Positions 38,901-49,400 of a stretch of DNA of 64,000 nt are shown piece by piece. Under the pieces are notes generated by a model. It saw only the letters and a list, made by a program, of their open reading frames with translations, was not told the origin of the DNA and ran no database searches. The translations under genes were made by a program, and so were the position numbers. Position 1 is the stretch's first letter, and every line of letters begins with the position of its first letter. The stretch is from Numida meleagris (Eukaryota; Chordata; Aves; Galliformes; Numididae), in the NCBI RefSeq assembly GCF_002078875.1, contig NC_034412.1, forward strand, positions 34,741,530-34,805,529, in the 5' to 3' direction.

Positions 38901-41900
38901 CAGATTATTTTCAAGTCTTTAAATATTTTAGCAAATGCAAGTACCTGATAAGCAAGGGTCACAGAATCAAGCAGTCTCAGACTCAACAAGAGACATGGGA
39001 TTGAAATACACTTCTAATAACCAGTGAGCACATTCTAGTCCTTTACAAGTATATTTAAGTGCCCATTCAACACAACCAAGATTACTAATTTGAAGTAAAT
39101 ACTGTTCCAGTTTTATGAAGATATGTGATAAAAACCCAAGTAACACTGTTATAACAACAGTTTGGTAATACCTACTTACCATCTTGCAGCCTACTTCCCA
39201 CAATTAAAACATCAACAAATGCAAAAAATTAGCCCCCCCATACCATTTTAGATACAATAATTGATTTTTCAAGTTATGTTTTCAGTCACAAAATCATTAG
39301 AAGTCACAAACCTGTATGGAGCTCTTGCTGACCAATCATTGCAGAATAAACGCCATTTGAGCTGAAGTACCTTTAATCGTTACCTCTAATGAACAGCCCA
39401 AATACAGGAATATATGTACACTCCTTTATCACGAGAACAGGAGTTTGGGAAGGATTTTTGCCACACAAACTAAGAACAGCCCAAATTCATTCATCTTCAG
39501 TGAAAGCAGTAACCTATCTGTTCACACACAGCTCTGCAGATCCAGGCATCAGTCATAACTCAACATGTGGAGGAACGCAGCGTTCAATATGCTGTAGGAG
39601 ACCTCCTCTAAACTCTGATGCCTCCCTGTAAGATTGGATTTTAAAACTATTTTTATCATACTGTGTACTGAAAGTATTAAATCAATTCTTCAAGTTATAG
39701 GCTGGCCAAAGCTGGAATGTTTTTTCCTGTAACTGAACATTAAACAGCACTACTTCAAAGCCACTTACGTGTCGCAGTTAAGCTCACTCATTATATAACT
39801 TGAGGCCAAATCATTAAGCAACCAACTCCAGAATTAACAATTACAAACAAAGAGAGTAAAACATGAAGCTTCAGTAGAGAAAAATTATTTTGTTATCTCT
39901 TTTCTAATTTAAACTTGTAAGAACTGAACAATACCAAGAGTGTATAGATGTGTCTTCTTGTCCAAATAGAATTTTTTTAGGTCCACATCAGGACGTTTTG
40001 CATGTTTTTCATCATATTCTCCAGTTTTAGGATTCTTATGTCTGATGATAAAGTGCAATTTGTAATCTTCACCACATTTATCTGGTCCAAACATAATAGT
40101 ATAAGGCGTTTTGTCAAAAAAGAATTCCTACAAAATTAAAAAAGAAAGCATGTGTTAAACTGTACATTTAATCAAGTTGTTTGGAGTACTACTACCCCAT
40201 GATATTGTAGCATATATACAGCACAGTTACCTTTTTCTAAAAGGTGTTTGATGCAGCTTCAATTCTAACACTGAAAACTGGCAGGGTAAATCATGAAAGG
40301 AATTTCACAGATCCTATGAGTTGCTGAAACAGCCTAACCACAGAGATCACTTAAGCCTCTTCAGACAAGATGAATGGGCTTACTAAGTCCTTACCCTTAC
40401 ATTAAGTGGAAATGCTTGCCACAAATTGAAACATCCAAACATACTGTTCTGTATGCATTACGCTAAAAGATGGAAGAGAACTCATTTCTGTTCTTCAAAG
40501 CCATTTATATTTCAATACAGATGAAAAACAAGGTATTATTATCCAGCATTTTACCACTGTGTTCTTGCTCCGCAGCAAGTAATAATAAACAACTCTTTAA
40601 ATACCAGATGAAGTTTTCTTCAGAGCATATTGCATTAAGCTGTTGAGAAATTTCAGTATTTTTTTAAAAAACTATTTATATGATTTTTCTGTTTGGAATA
40701 CACAGTACCAAGCTATGTTTTTACGCAACGGCTTGAAGGAAGACCACTTGATTTCTGGAAGTTGTCTTCCTTTGAGATATATTCTATGGGTGATGTATTG
40801 TTTGAGATGGGTCTGCTTTTTTTTTTTTTTTTTTTTAATATGCTCATTCCTCAAATGAACAATTGAAAGCAAATGTAAAGGGACGTACCAGATTCAAGTC
40901 ATCCATACTGGAGAGCAGTTTAATATATGCACCACCACAGTCAATGCCTCCTTGAAAATTCACTTCGTATCTAGGCAAAGAGCAAATTAAAAAAACATTC
41001 CACATATCAGACAAATACAAATAAACTTCGTATCTGCAGTTCTAACTACGAACACATAAAAATCATGTATGAGTCACTTGATTTTTTGTGAGGCGCTACT
41101 GCCAAAACATTCTACATGACTGAAAGGTTTTTAGTCGCCACACAAACCAATACCTTAGTAATGTCAGCCAAAAATTCACAGGAGCAATTGCTATAGTTGG
41201 TAACACCAGTAAGAAAAGTTTCAAATTGGTACTGAGCTGGAGGTTGGTGGCGTTGCCTGAGGCAGGGGGGTTGGAATTTGATGATCCTTGGGGTCCCTTC
41301 CAACCCAAGCCATTCTATGATTCTATGACCACTTTTTCTTTGACCATGGGGCGGTTTACTCAGCACTTGGCCTGATGGCTGCAGACAGGCCTCTCCTGTC
41401 TCCAAGGGGAAAGTGAATCCTAGCCCAGGAGCTGGCAGGGCTTGTTGAGAGAGCCTTAAACTAGGTATGAAGGGGGATGGGGATAAAATGACGCTCGCTA
41501 GGGTGGAGCAAGTAGTTCAGAAATCTCAACTTGATTTGATGGGGGAAGAGGGTGAAGGTCAGTGGGACAGAGAAGGGCTTGGGGATGTTGTCGTTGCAGG
41601 AGATTGCAGTTCCGACCTGTCCTGTAGGATCCGATGGGAAGTCCTCAGAGGAGGTAATGTTGCCGACCCCCTGTCCGAAACCTTCTTGTGTCCCTCTAGG
41701 AAGCAGAGGGGGAAAACTTGAGATTTCTTTTGGAGGTTTGAGGGAGGGCCCCTCTAGAAAGGTAGTGTGCCGGAAAGCCCACCTGAAGTGCCTTTACACC
41801 AATGCACGCAGCATGGGAAATAAGCAGGAGGAATTGGAAACCGTGATGTGCTTGGAAAATTATGATCTGGTTGCTATCACGGAAATGTAGTGGGATGTAT

Positions 41901-44900
41901 CCCACAAATGGAATACTCTGAGGGCTACAGATTCTTCAGAAGGGATAGACAGGGTAGGAAGGGAGGGGGAGCTGCCCTCTATATTAAGAAGTGGATAGAT
42001 TGCGAAGAGCTGTGTCTGAGAAACAGCCATGACCAGGTTGAGAGCTTATGGGTTAAAATCAGGGATCGGTCCAGTAAAGGAGATCTAGTGGTTGGGGTCT
42101 GTTACAGGCCACCTGATCAGGGGGAGCCTGTTGACGAGGCCTTCTCGCTCCAGCTGCAGGAGGTGTCACACTCGTGGGCTCTTGTCCTGATGGGGGATTT
42201 CAACCACCCGGATATCTGCTGGGATAGCGACACAGCAGGCGGGACACAATCCAGGAGATTCCTGGAGTCTGTTGAAGATAAATTCCCGGTCCAGGTATTA
42301 GATGGACCGACCCAAGGTGAAGCCTTACTGGACCTAATGCTCACCAATGTGGAAGAGAGCATAAGAGGGGTTAAGATGGGAGGCAGCCTGAGCTGTAGTG
42401 ATCATGCCCTGGTGGAGTTTGCGATCTGGAGGAATGCAGGCCAGGCAAAAGGCAGAGTCAGGACCCTGAACTTCAGGAGAGCAAAATTCCGGCTGCTCAA
42501 GCAACTGCTGGGTGGGATCTCCTGGGAAACTGTCCTTAAGGGCATAGGAACAGAGCAGAGCTGGGAGCTCTTTAAGGACACCCTTCTGAGAGCTCAAGAG
42601 CTCTCCATCCCCCAGCAGAAGAAACTGAGCAGAGGAGGCAGGCAACTGGCATGGCTGAGCAAGGACCTGCAGCTTAAACTGAGGGAAAAGAGAGAAATGC
42701 ACACGAAGTGGAAGCAGGGTTGTGTACCCTGGGAGGAATATAGGGCTGTGTCTGCATGTGTAGAGATAGGATCAGGAAAGCTAAGGCACAGATAGAGCTG
42801 AACTTGGCCAGGGATGTGAAAAATAATAAGAAAGGGTTCTACAGGTACATAGGCAGGAGGAGACAGGTCAAGGAGAATGTTCCCCCTCTGATAAATGAGG
42901 ATGGAGAAGTGTCTTACTCAGACATGGAAAAAGCTGAGGTGCGCAATAAGTGCTTTGCCTCGGCCTTCACTGGTGGTCAGGCTCCCTGTGTCTGCCAGGA
43001 CCCTGAACCTCAAGGTGTGGGTGAGAGGAGTGGATTCCATCCCACTGTAAGAGTGGAACAAGTCCGAGACTTCCTCATGAAACTGAATGTATGGAAGTCC
43101 ATGGGGCCACATGATATCCATCCTAGGGTTCTGAGAGAGATGGCTGATGTGGTTGCTGAGCTGTCCTCCATCATATTTGAAAAATCATGGCTGTCCAGTG
43201 AAGTCCCCGGTGACTGGAGGAAGGGAAACATTGCTCCCATTTTTAAGAAAGGGAGAAAGGATGATCCGGAGAACTACAGGCCGGTGAGCCTCACCTCTGT
43301 GCCTGGGAAGATCATCGATCAGATCCTCCTAGAAGAAATGTCAAGGCACATATGTGACAAAGAGGTGATCCGAGACAGCCAGCATGGCTTCACCAAGGGC
43401 AGATCTTGCCTGACCAATCTGGTGGCCTTCTATGATGGAGTGATGGCATCAGTGGATGGGAAAAGGGCAATGGATGTCATCTACCTGGATTTCTCCAAAT
43501 CCTTTGACAGGGTCCCTCACCACATCCTTCTCTCAAAGTTGGAGAGGTATGGATTTGAAGGATGGACTGTTCGGTGGGTTAAGAACTGGTTGGCTGGTCG
43601 CAGCCAAAGGGTTGTGATCAATGGTTCTATGTCAGGGTGGAGGCCGGTCACGAGTGGTGTCCCCCAAGGCTCAGTCTTGGGACCAGTGCTCTTCAACATA
43701 TTAATTAATGACATAGATGATGACATCGAGTGCACCCTCAGCAAGTTTGTAGATGACACCAAGCTGAGTGGTACAGTCTATACATTGGAGAGAAGGGAAG
43801 CCATCCAGAGGGACCTGGACAGGCTGGACAAGTGGGCCCACGAGAACCTAATGAGGTTTAACAAGGCCAAATGCAAGGTGCTGCACTTGGGCCAGGGCAA
43901 TCCCAGGTATTTATACAAACTGGGGGAAGAACTCCTTGAGAGCAGCCCAGACTTTGGGGTCTTGGTGGATGAGAAGCTAGACATGAGCCAGCAGTGTGCA
44001 CTGGCAGCACAGAAAGCCAACTATGTTCTGGGCTGCATTAAAAGAGGAGCGGCCTGCAGGGAGAGGGAGGTGGTGGTCTCCCTCTGCTTGGCTCTTGTGA
44101 GGTCCCATCTGGATTACTGCGTCCAGGCCTGGGGCCCCCAGCACAAGAAAGACATGGAGCTCTTGGAATGAGTTCAGAGGAGGGCAACCAAGATGATCAG
44201 AGGGCTGGAGCACCTCTCCTATGAGGAAAGGTTGAGGGAACTGGGCTTGTTTAGTTTGGAGAAGAGAAGGCTCTGGGGAGACCTCATTGTGGCCTTCCAA
44301 TACTTGAAGGGAGCGTAAAAACAGGAGGGGGAACAATTGTTTACGAGAGTGGATAGCAATAGGACAAGGGGGAATGGTTTTAAACTTAGACATGGGAGAT
44401 TTAGGTTAGATATTGGGAGGAAGTTTTTCACTCAGAGGGTGGTGATGCGCTGGAACAGGTTGCCCAAAGAGGTTGTGGATGCCCCGTCCCTGGAGGCATT
44501 CAAGGCCAGACTGGACGTGGCTCTGGGCAGCCCTGCACTCAGCAGGGGGGTTGAAACTAGATGATATTTGAGGTTCTTTTCAACTCATTGCATGATTCTA
44601 TGAAGGTGAGGCAGAAACCAGGAAGAGTTCTAGAAATTTGGTTCTGTCTTTGAAACTGCCCATACAGCATACTGAATTTAGCTAGAGGACTCATCTGGAT
44701 ATGTCTGCAAGTACACCAAAGCATTCCAAGTACTGGAAAGAAAAACGCTCCTATTGTCATGACACTCATCAACAACTAATACTGCTAGAATCATGCATGA
44801 TCCAAATTGTTTTAGTTGAGTTATGCAGAAATACTCTGCAAGTGTAAAAGCAGTGCACTCAAATCACAAGTTAAATCTTTTCATGTAGGACTGAACATTA

Positions 44901-47900
44901 ATTAACTTTTTAAAGTATTTTATAAAATATTAACTTATGCTCAAAATAGGTCAAGTGTTTGAATAGAACTTCTTATACTTGTACTACGAAGTTACTTGCT
45001 TATTACCATTTGTACTTACAGTTCTGGATATGTCAGTCAATGCTATATGAAAGGATTTACATTACTTTATTGAATAAAGACTCGAAGCGCGGTAAATATC
45101 AAGTACAAAATCTGAGGGAACACTTACTGAACAATCAAAGGTTTTTTATCGAAAATAAATGCCTTTGTTAGCATAGCTGATATTGCATGATGCTTTGCAG
45201 CTGATTTTAACACTAATCCTTTGTCTCCAGGTACTGTGTTTTCTTTCAGCCCTTCAACTTCCCATCTTCCTAAAAGAAAAAGACAAACAAACAAAAACCA
45301 ACTATGCAATCTTTGGGAAAACAAAAGAAAGTATGCTGATGAGAGATATTATAGCCTGGTGGCAAAGAGAAGTAAAGAGTTCACAGCACATAAGAATAAT
45401 TGCCAAAGTAGGGAACAAGTCTTGACATTTGATGTCAAAGTTATAAGTTTACTAACAGTCATCCAATAGGGCACTGATTATCCTCCTCTGGATACAAGTG
45501 ATTATACAGACCACACTACAATTCCCAAAGCTTTAATTGCTCTGCAGCACTAAAATACAAAAAGAACGTTCATGGCACACAAATTTGATGCTGCCACCTT
45601 CCTATCAAATCAGCAATACAGTGTTTTAACCAGTACTTCTCAAGAATTAGAAACCATTCGAATTCTAATTCACAGTAAAGACAACAAAATAAAAACATCT
45701 CCAGGTCAAAAGATCTAAGATCCACCTAACCTAGCATTTTGGCTCAGGCAACCAGGAGAGAAGAAAGCTTAAGGAAAAAGGCTGAAAGGAATACGGCAAA
45801 TTACAACCACAAGAAATGACCAACTTCTGCTTTCAAGTAGGTTTTCCAAGGTAAGTACAGTGTAATGGACACACAGTGTGAAGGAGAATCATTTCCCAAA
45901 AAGCAACAGAACATCAGAAACCAAGTAGTGAAAGTAAATATTAAAAACGCTTACCATCATATTTAGCAATGTTGTCATCCGTGTCTTCTTTCTTGGCTTT
46001 AGACAAGACCCACCTAAAAGAAGCGTACCAGTCACTTAACTACCTATGCAAAGTTGTGCTATTTAACAAGCACAGGACAAACAGACTGAGCTTGTACCAT
46101 GTGAACGTGCAACAATGATTCTGATGGTCAGCATCACGGAACTTGGTGTAACGTAAGGAATGTGAACACAAAAATTAAAACAAGTTTAATATAACACTAA
46201 TTTCAAAACACTTCCTAAGAATCTAAATGAATGTATAGTCATAACTTGAAAGAAACACATTTACTCTGAATAAACTTGGTTTTTTTCTATGAGCTGAGGC
46301 TGACAGAATTTAAGACTATTACATGGGCATATAATGTCATAAAATATGTGAATAGCAATGCCAAAATAACACATCTCTACAAATCATGCAATGACTTTCA
46401 ATGCCGTTTCCAAAGAGCTATTATAGTCTGATGATATTTCTAGCATTTTTCCTGTATTTTGAGGAAAGAAAGGCAACACGCTGATTACTTTTTCATACCT
46501 TAGTTTCATACACTCTGACAGCACAGAAATTGCAGTAGTTTAATTGCTCCTAGCAAGGAATAAAATCTAGCAGTAGCCTTCAGTATCATATAATGTTACT
46601 TTCATGTAAGTTACGTATAGCTCAAGCAAAAAGCCAAAACATGGTATTCTAAAGCTTCAAATATTAGATTTAGTGGGAAAACAATACTCCCACAGATCTC
46701 ATGAAGCTAAGGATTGACAGAAGTGGTATCACAGCATTTAAGTTTTTGCATTTACTAATTGAGGTATACCAATAACACGTTTTGATTTGTCTTTAAAAAG
46801 CAGATACTTCTTCCCCCAACATTTTCAAAGCTTTCATCATAAAGCAAAGTACTCTAACAGCTGATCATACCAGCTCCTATTAAAAACATTTCTACTGAGA
46901 AATTTCTAGCAGGAAAGTGAACAGAAACTAAGTCCTGCCACTGTAAGTCACACTGCTGAAATTACAAGTTTAGAATTTTAAGGTGCAGCTTACCCAGTCA
47001 ATACTCCATCAAAGGTTTCTGCAAAATAAACTTCTCCACTTGGCTTTGGAGTCTGGTACACAACCTAAAAGACATTTACAGATATGTGCTCTAACATAAC
47101 TACAGTTTTTTAACTGAAATATACTACCATATGCTATTATACTTATCAATGCTTGTAAATATCTAAAACGCCAGAGTCAAGAACCAGGCTCTTTTTAGCA
47201 GGGCCCAGTGATGCGACAAAGGGCAACAGGCACAAACTGGAACACAGGCAGTTCCGTATTCATATGAAAGAACATCATTCTTTATGTTGAGGGTGACAGC
47301 CCTGCAACAGGCTGCCCAGAGAGGCTGTGGGGTCTCCTTCCCTGGAAATAGTCAAGACCTGCTTGGATGCTTTGCTGTGCAACCTGTTGTAGGGAGCCTG
47401 CTCTAGCAGCTGGACTAGATGATCTCCAGAGGTCCCTTCCAACCCCTACGGTTCTGTAGTTGTACATCCAGAAGTAGCCCATGCAGACACAACACCACTG
47501 TTGCACCTAATGGAATAAAACACGCTTCCTCTCCAGCCCGCCTCATTTCTACAGTTTGGGCATGTGCCTCTACCAGTGAGCAATTTCCTATCTGCTAAGT
47601 ACCTGTGTGACATGGAGATAACGATCAACAGCAGCCAAGAATCGAGACTCTATGCAAGGGCTCTTAAGGCAGGAGAGTCTGCCCATTTCATTTCCAGCAT
47701 TGCATTACTGATGGTAAAAGAGGCTGCCAGGTCAGTTTCAGACTCACTTTCAGATAACAGAAAAAAACCTTTCCCCAGATTTCTGAAAACTAAATGGTGG
47801 TCCTCCTAGTAAACACAGTAACGAGCTCAAATGCATGCCAGATTATCAGTAGTTTCCCCCTCCTCTGTTTTTCATGCCCTAACAGCTTAACATTTTCAAG

Positions 47901-48620
47901 TTAGAAACTTCAAAAAGTTTCAGACACCAGGATAAAAGTACAGATACAGTTTAAAAGAAAACCTGCGGTCAAAGCTCCTAACTGAAATACTGTTACATGT
48001 CTCATACATATATATATAAACATTTAAGAATACAGAAAATTTACTCAGCTTGCACCAATTCTCTGCTTCCTCCCGATTTCTTTGCAGGTTTTCCTTTCTT
48101 TTGTTTTCCTACCTACCTGGCACATCACAGTTGGGCTACACCGTTTAAAAAAAAAAAATTGAAAAAATAAATCTATGAATATTGCCCAAATCTATTACCA
48201 AGGATAAGGACTAGCAAGATCTTCTTCAAGACTATTGACAACAGGTAGGAGATCTGATTTTGCACTCTGCCACAGCAAGGTCAATAAATCACACACAATG
48301 ACTGAAAAACTCAGTGTGGTGCATTCGACACCCATCGAGTTGTCAGCTCTATGTTCGCTGGCTCTTTTTAAATTCATTTAGGTGCCAATTTGTCTATTAG
48401 TTATAACTACATACCTTAAAATTACACGAGCTTTAACTAAAGACACCTAGAACCTTACCCCTAAGGAAGATTCCTCTTTGTCAGCATCAGCTTGTTGAGA
48501 CTCTTTGTCAAAATCCTCCACTTCAACATCTGCACCCAGAACTTCTCCATCTTCAACTTCTGCAGATACTGAACTAATTATCAGGAGCCCCAAGCACAGC
48601 CAGTCCCACTGGGAATGCAT
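29865..48620 (-). CDS. CLGN: CLGN, calmegin (gene, 15 coding exons)
   Basis: Fifteen GT-AG exons join in frame into 635 residues. Residues 1-20 are a signal peptide (cut expected after Ala20), followed by an acidic stretch. About 60-270 and 411-455 form the calnexin-type lectin domain, with the Cys156-Cys190 pair and sugar-site residues Tyr160, Lys162, Tyr181, Glu212 and Glu421. About 271-410 is the P-domain arm with KPEDWDE-type and NPxY-type repeats and the Cys356-Cys362 pair. About 478-499 is a membrane span, then an acidic cytosolic tail ending KRRVQKD. The family binds monoglucosylated N-glycans in the ER and helps folding; mammalian calmegin is testis-enriched and needed for sperm fertility proteins. 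Calnexin is the alternative, but the [13 protein letters not shown] start, the RKRR tail and the SCOC/MGAT4D neighbours favour calmegin. Human CLGN is about 610 residues. Confidence 0.97.
30764..30867 (-). CDS. CLGN: CLGN coding exon, acidic tail (residues 575-609)
   Basis: Acceptor ctcctgcag, donor gtgagt on the minus strand. Encodes an Asp/Glu-rich stretch ending SNISGSEDE, which aligns with the SGSEDE segment of human calmegin. Confidence 0.94.
32745..32816 (-). CDS. CLGN: CLGN coding exon, acidic tail (residues 551-574)
   Basis: Acceptor tgctacag, donor gtactg. Encodes [20 protein letters not shown] then TPPS. Phase 1 on both sides, so it could be skipped without breaking frame; least conserved of the exons. 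Confidence 0.85.
34253..34397 (-). CDS. CLGN: CLGN coding exon, start of cytosolic tail (503-550)
   Basis: Acceptor tgctttag, donor gtaaga. Encodes [20 protein letters not shown] and a long Glu/Asp run. The TDxxxKKSD start corresponds to the EYKKTD region after the calnexin/calmegin membrane span. Confidence 0.94.
34567..34686 (-). CDS. CLGN: CLGN coding exon, transmembrane segment (463-502)
   Basis: Acceptor aacgtag, donor gttaga. Encodes [18 protein letters not shown], then [19 protein letters not shown]. The hydrophobic run at 478-499 is the single membrane span; AAEDHPWLW is a family hallmark just before it. Confidence 0.96.
35376..35545 (+). mobile_element. Diverged CR1-like 3' fragment
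   Basis: Follows the CR1 3' layout loosely: 'ggaacaggcttcctg', 'gatgccccatgcctgtcagtg', 'tgttcaagag', and 'tgtaggtcaattccaac'. Assignment to CR1 rather than another avian repeat is uncertain. It lies antisense in a CLGN intron. Confidence 0.5.
36205..36420 (-). CDS. CLGN: CLGN coding exon, end of P-domain and lectin strand (391-462)
   Basis: Acceptor cataaaag, donor gtatca. Begins [16 protein letters not shown], the last P-domain repeat. [20 protein letters not shown] follows and returns to the lectin fold; Glu421 in LELW is the fifth sugar-binding residue. Confidence 0.97.
36806..36962 (-). CDS. CLGN: CLGN coding exon, P-domain type-2 repeats (338-390)
   Basis: Acceptor tctgtag, donor gtacta. 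Encodes three of the GEWEAPxxxNP / [15 protein letters not shown] repeats and the Cys356/Cys362 pair. Confidence 0.97.
37538..37651 (-). CDS. CLGN: CLGN coding exon, P-domain type-1 repeats (301-338)
   Basis: Acceptor attgaag, donor gtaaga. Encodes [20 protein letters not shown] then [18 protein letters not shown], two type-1 repeats. Confidence 0.96.
37886..37971 (+). mobile_element. CR1 LINE 3'-end fragment
   Basis: Contains 'gcagcagggagattgg', 'aactagatggtctttaag', 'ccaagccattctgtgattct', the extreme 3' end of CR1. It is antisense to CLGN and lies in an intron. Confidence 0.9.
38260..38449 (-). CDS. CLGN: CLGN coding exon, lectin strand and first P-domain repeats (237-300)
   Basis: Acceptor tcaatttag, donor gtaagg. 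Encodes [19 protein letters not shown], then [20 protein letters not shown] and [10 protein letters not shown], where the P-domain arm begins at about residue 271. Confidence 0.97.
39935..40127 (-). CDS. CLGN: CLGN coding exon, lectin core (173-236)
   Basis: Acceptor ttttgtag, donor gtattg. Encodes [20 protein letters not shown] then [20 protein letters not shown], a strongly conserved calnexin-family signature. Tyr181, Cys190 and Glu212 are all present. Confidence 0.97.
40817..40836. repeat. Homopolymer run of 20 T
   Basis: Uninterrupted T run within a CLGN intron, close to an exon (the next exon begins at 40889). On the CLGN strand it is a poly-A run just after the donor. Confidence 0.9.
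40889..40970 (-). CDS. CLGN: CLGN coding exon, lectin domain (145-172)
   Basis: Acceptor tttgcctag, donor gtacgt. Encodes [20 protein letters not shown] and SMDDLNL. Cys156, Tyr160 and Lys162 are the conserved disulfide and sugar-site residues. Confidence 0.97.
41236..41328 (+). mobile_element. CR1 LINE 3'-end fragment, next to the long CR1 copy
   Basis: Carries 'gcctgaggcaggggggttgg', 'gatgatccttggggtcc' and the terminal 'ccattctatgattctatga'. It abuts the 5' end of the longer CR1 element in the same orientation, so either a tandem insertion or a target into an existing tail. Confidence 0.88.
41768..42795 (+). pseudogene. CR1 ORF2 endonuclease part (broken)
   Basis: The domain starts at [19 protein letters not shown], hits TAG at 41888-41890 and shifts frame near 41917-41935. 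It then continues open to 42795 with [11 protein letters not shown] (about 42190) and CSDHALVEF, the Asp/Asn and Asp-His residues of the apurinic-type endonuclease. A second frame change near 42740-42770 leads into the reverse-transcriptase part. Decayed element remnant without host function that I can see. Confidence 0.92.
42756..44564 (+). pseudogene. CR1 ORF2 reverse-transcriptase part (broken)
   Basis: A 471-codon open frame to 44171 shows the non-LTR reverse transcriptase order: [17 protein letters not shown], the [14 protein letters not shown] segment, [37 protein letters not shown] and the catalytic FVDDTKL at about 43746. The frame is closed by TGA at 44169-44171, after which the C-terminal part continues in the same frame, with a TAA at 44317-44319 and the end at 44564. 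The catalytic Asp pair is retained, but the breaks make it inactive. Confidence 0.94.
45128..45269 (-). CDS. CLGN: CLGN coding exon, lectin domain (98-145)
   Basis: Acceptor tcttttag, donor gtaagt. Encodes [20 protein letters not shown] and [20 protein letters not shown], then KKPLIVQ. KHHAIS and KPLIVQYEV are family signatures. Confidence 0.97.
45955..46013 (-). CDS. CLGN: CLGN coding exon, start of lectin domain (78-98)
   Basis: Acceptor cttttag, donor gtaagc. Encodes [20 protein letters not shown], a near-exact match to the calnexin/calmegin GWxLSKAKKDD segment. Phases 2 and 1 join the neighbours in frame. Confidence 0.97.
46014..46993. other. CLGN: CLGN intron, no other feature seen
   Basis: Intronic sequence without recognisable repeat, open frame or RNA. 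Other CLGN introns not listed separately are likewise empty except for the CR1 copies and homopolymers given. Confidence 0.6.
46994..47064 (-). CDS. CLGN: CLGN coding exon (55-78)
   Basis: Acceptor tttttag-type (cttttag), donor gtaagc. Encodes [20 protein letters not shown] then VLT; the [10 protein letters not shown] motif marks the first strand of the lectin domain. Confidence 0.96.
47170..47459 (+). mobile_element. CR1 LINE 3'-end fragment
   Basis: About 290 bases with 'caacaggctgcccagag', 'gaggctgtggggtctcc', 'gactagatgatctccag' and 'ggtcccttccaacccc'. It lies about 100 bases from a CLGN exon, antisense to the gene. Confidence 0.9.
48459..48620 (-). CDS. CLGN: CLGN first coding exon, signal peptide (1-54)
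   Basis: Acceptor gttcttcag at 48631-48630, nine noncoding bases, then ATG at 48620-48618. Encodes [20 protein letters not shown], a clear signal peptide, and an acidic mature N-terminus; donor gtaagg. An upstream in-frame ATG near 48689 lies inside the intron and is not the start. Confidence 0.94.
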
Positions 48621-48629
48621 TCTGGTCAC

Positions 48630-49400
48630 CTGAAGAACTGAAAGGTTTAAATGGTAAGCATTATCAGATTCACCAAGCAATACAAACATCAGAAGCGTAA
48701 TGACATTGGTTTAATATTTCATTTATAAGTCTGCTAGTTCTATCAAGCAATACAAATAGAGATCCACACCACGGCAAAACAAACAAAACACCCACATCCC
48801 AATATGACTGTCCAAAAGAAAAACTTACTATTTTCTCCTTACTCCTGCTAAGACTCCCTCAACGTTGCCTGTACTGATTATACCTACAGCCCAAAGTAAG
48901 CTGTTTGACACACTAGTGCCATGCCAACGTGCCAGCTAAATCATTAAAAGCTTCACTTCTTGGGACAGACTTGTATTTTCCACAAAACTACATTCAATTA
49001 CGTTAAAATCCTTTTTTTTTTCTCCCACTAATCTATGCCATCCATTGTCTTTGATGCTTTCCTTTCTTCTCCCAAACAAGACCGCTACATCTTTTCATTT
49101 TTGTGAACTTTCTCTGAACTGCCACATTACAACGCGAAACCTTTAACCCTAACAGCTTCTAGTCCTCAAACAGTATGCGTATAATAAGGGAGTTCAATGG
49201 ATACTGAAGATTAATTAACATATCAAGCTCTATGAAAGTCTTCACACCTGTAAGTTTATTTTTTGCATAGCTTGGTCACTCTTTACCATGGGAACACGGG
49301 TAACTACAGCGCATCGATATACCAGAGGAGACCTTCGAGCCAGCAGCACTGCTGTAAGGCAAGCCCTCGGGAACAGCAACCGCACTGCAACATCAGCGCG
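48630..49400. other. CLGN: CLGN first intron (part)
   Basis: Noncoding sequence between the first coding exon and the CpG island. No repeat or gene recognised. A noncoding first exon of CLGN is expected in the island, but I could not choose its donor with confidence. Confidence 0.5.

Larger units (their letters stand above)
41331..44603 (+). mobile_element. CR1 LINE, about 3.3 kb, 5' truncated and inactivated
   Basis: Begins in the region before ORF2 ('gagagccttaaactaggtatg') and runs to the terminal 'catgattctatga'. It keeps most of the CR1 ORF2: an endonuclease followed by a reverse transcriptase. A full CR1 is about 4.5 kb, so the 5' part is missing. The ORF2 is split over three frames with several stops, so the copy is dead. 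It is antisense in the CLGN intron between the exons at 40970 and 45128 and makes up most of that intron. Confidence 0.96.

Noticed and set aside
29865..48620. Calnexin (CANX) instead of calmegin
   Set aside because: The N-terminus, the basic RKRR tail and the SCOC-CLGN-MGAT4D gene order all fit calmegin better.
48620..48689. In-frame upstream ATG extending CLGN by 23 residues
   Set aside because: A clear splice acceptor lies between it and MHSQWDW, and the signal peptide begins naturally at the downstream ATG.
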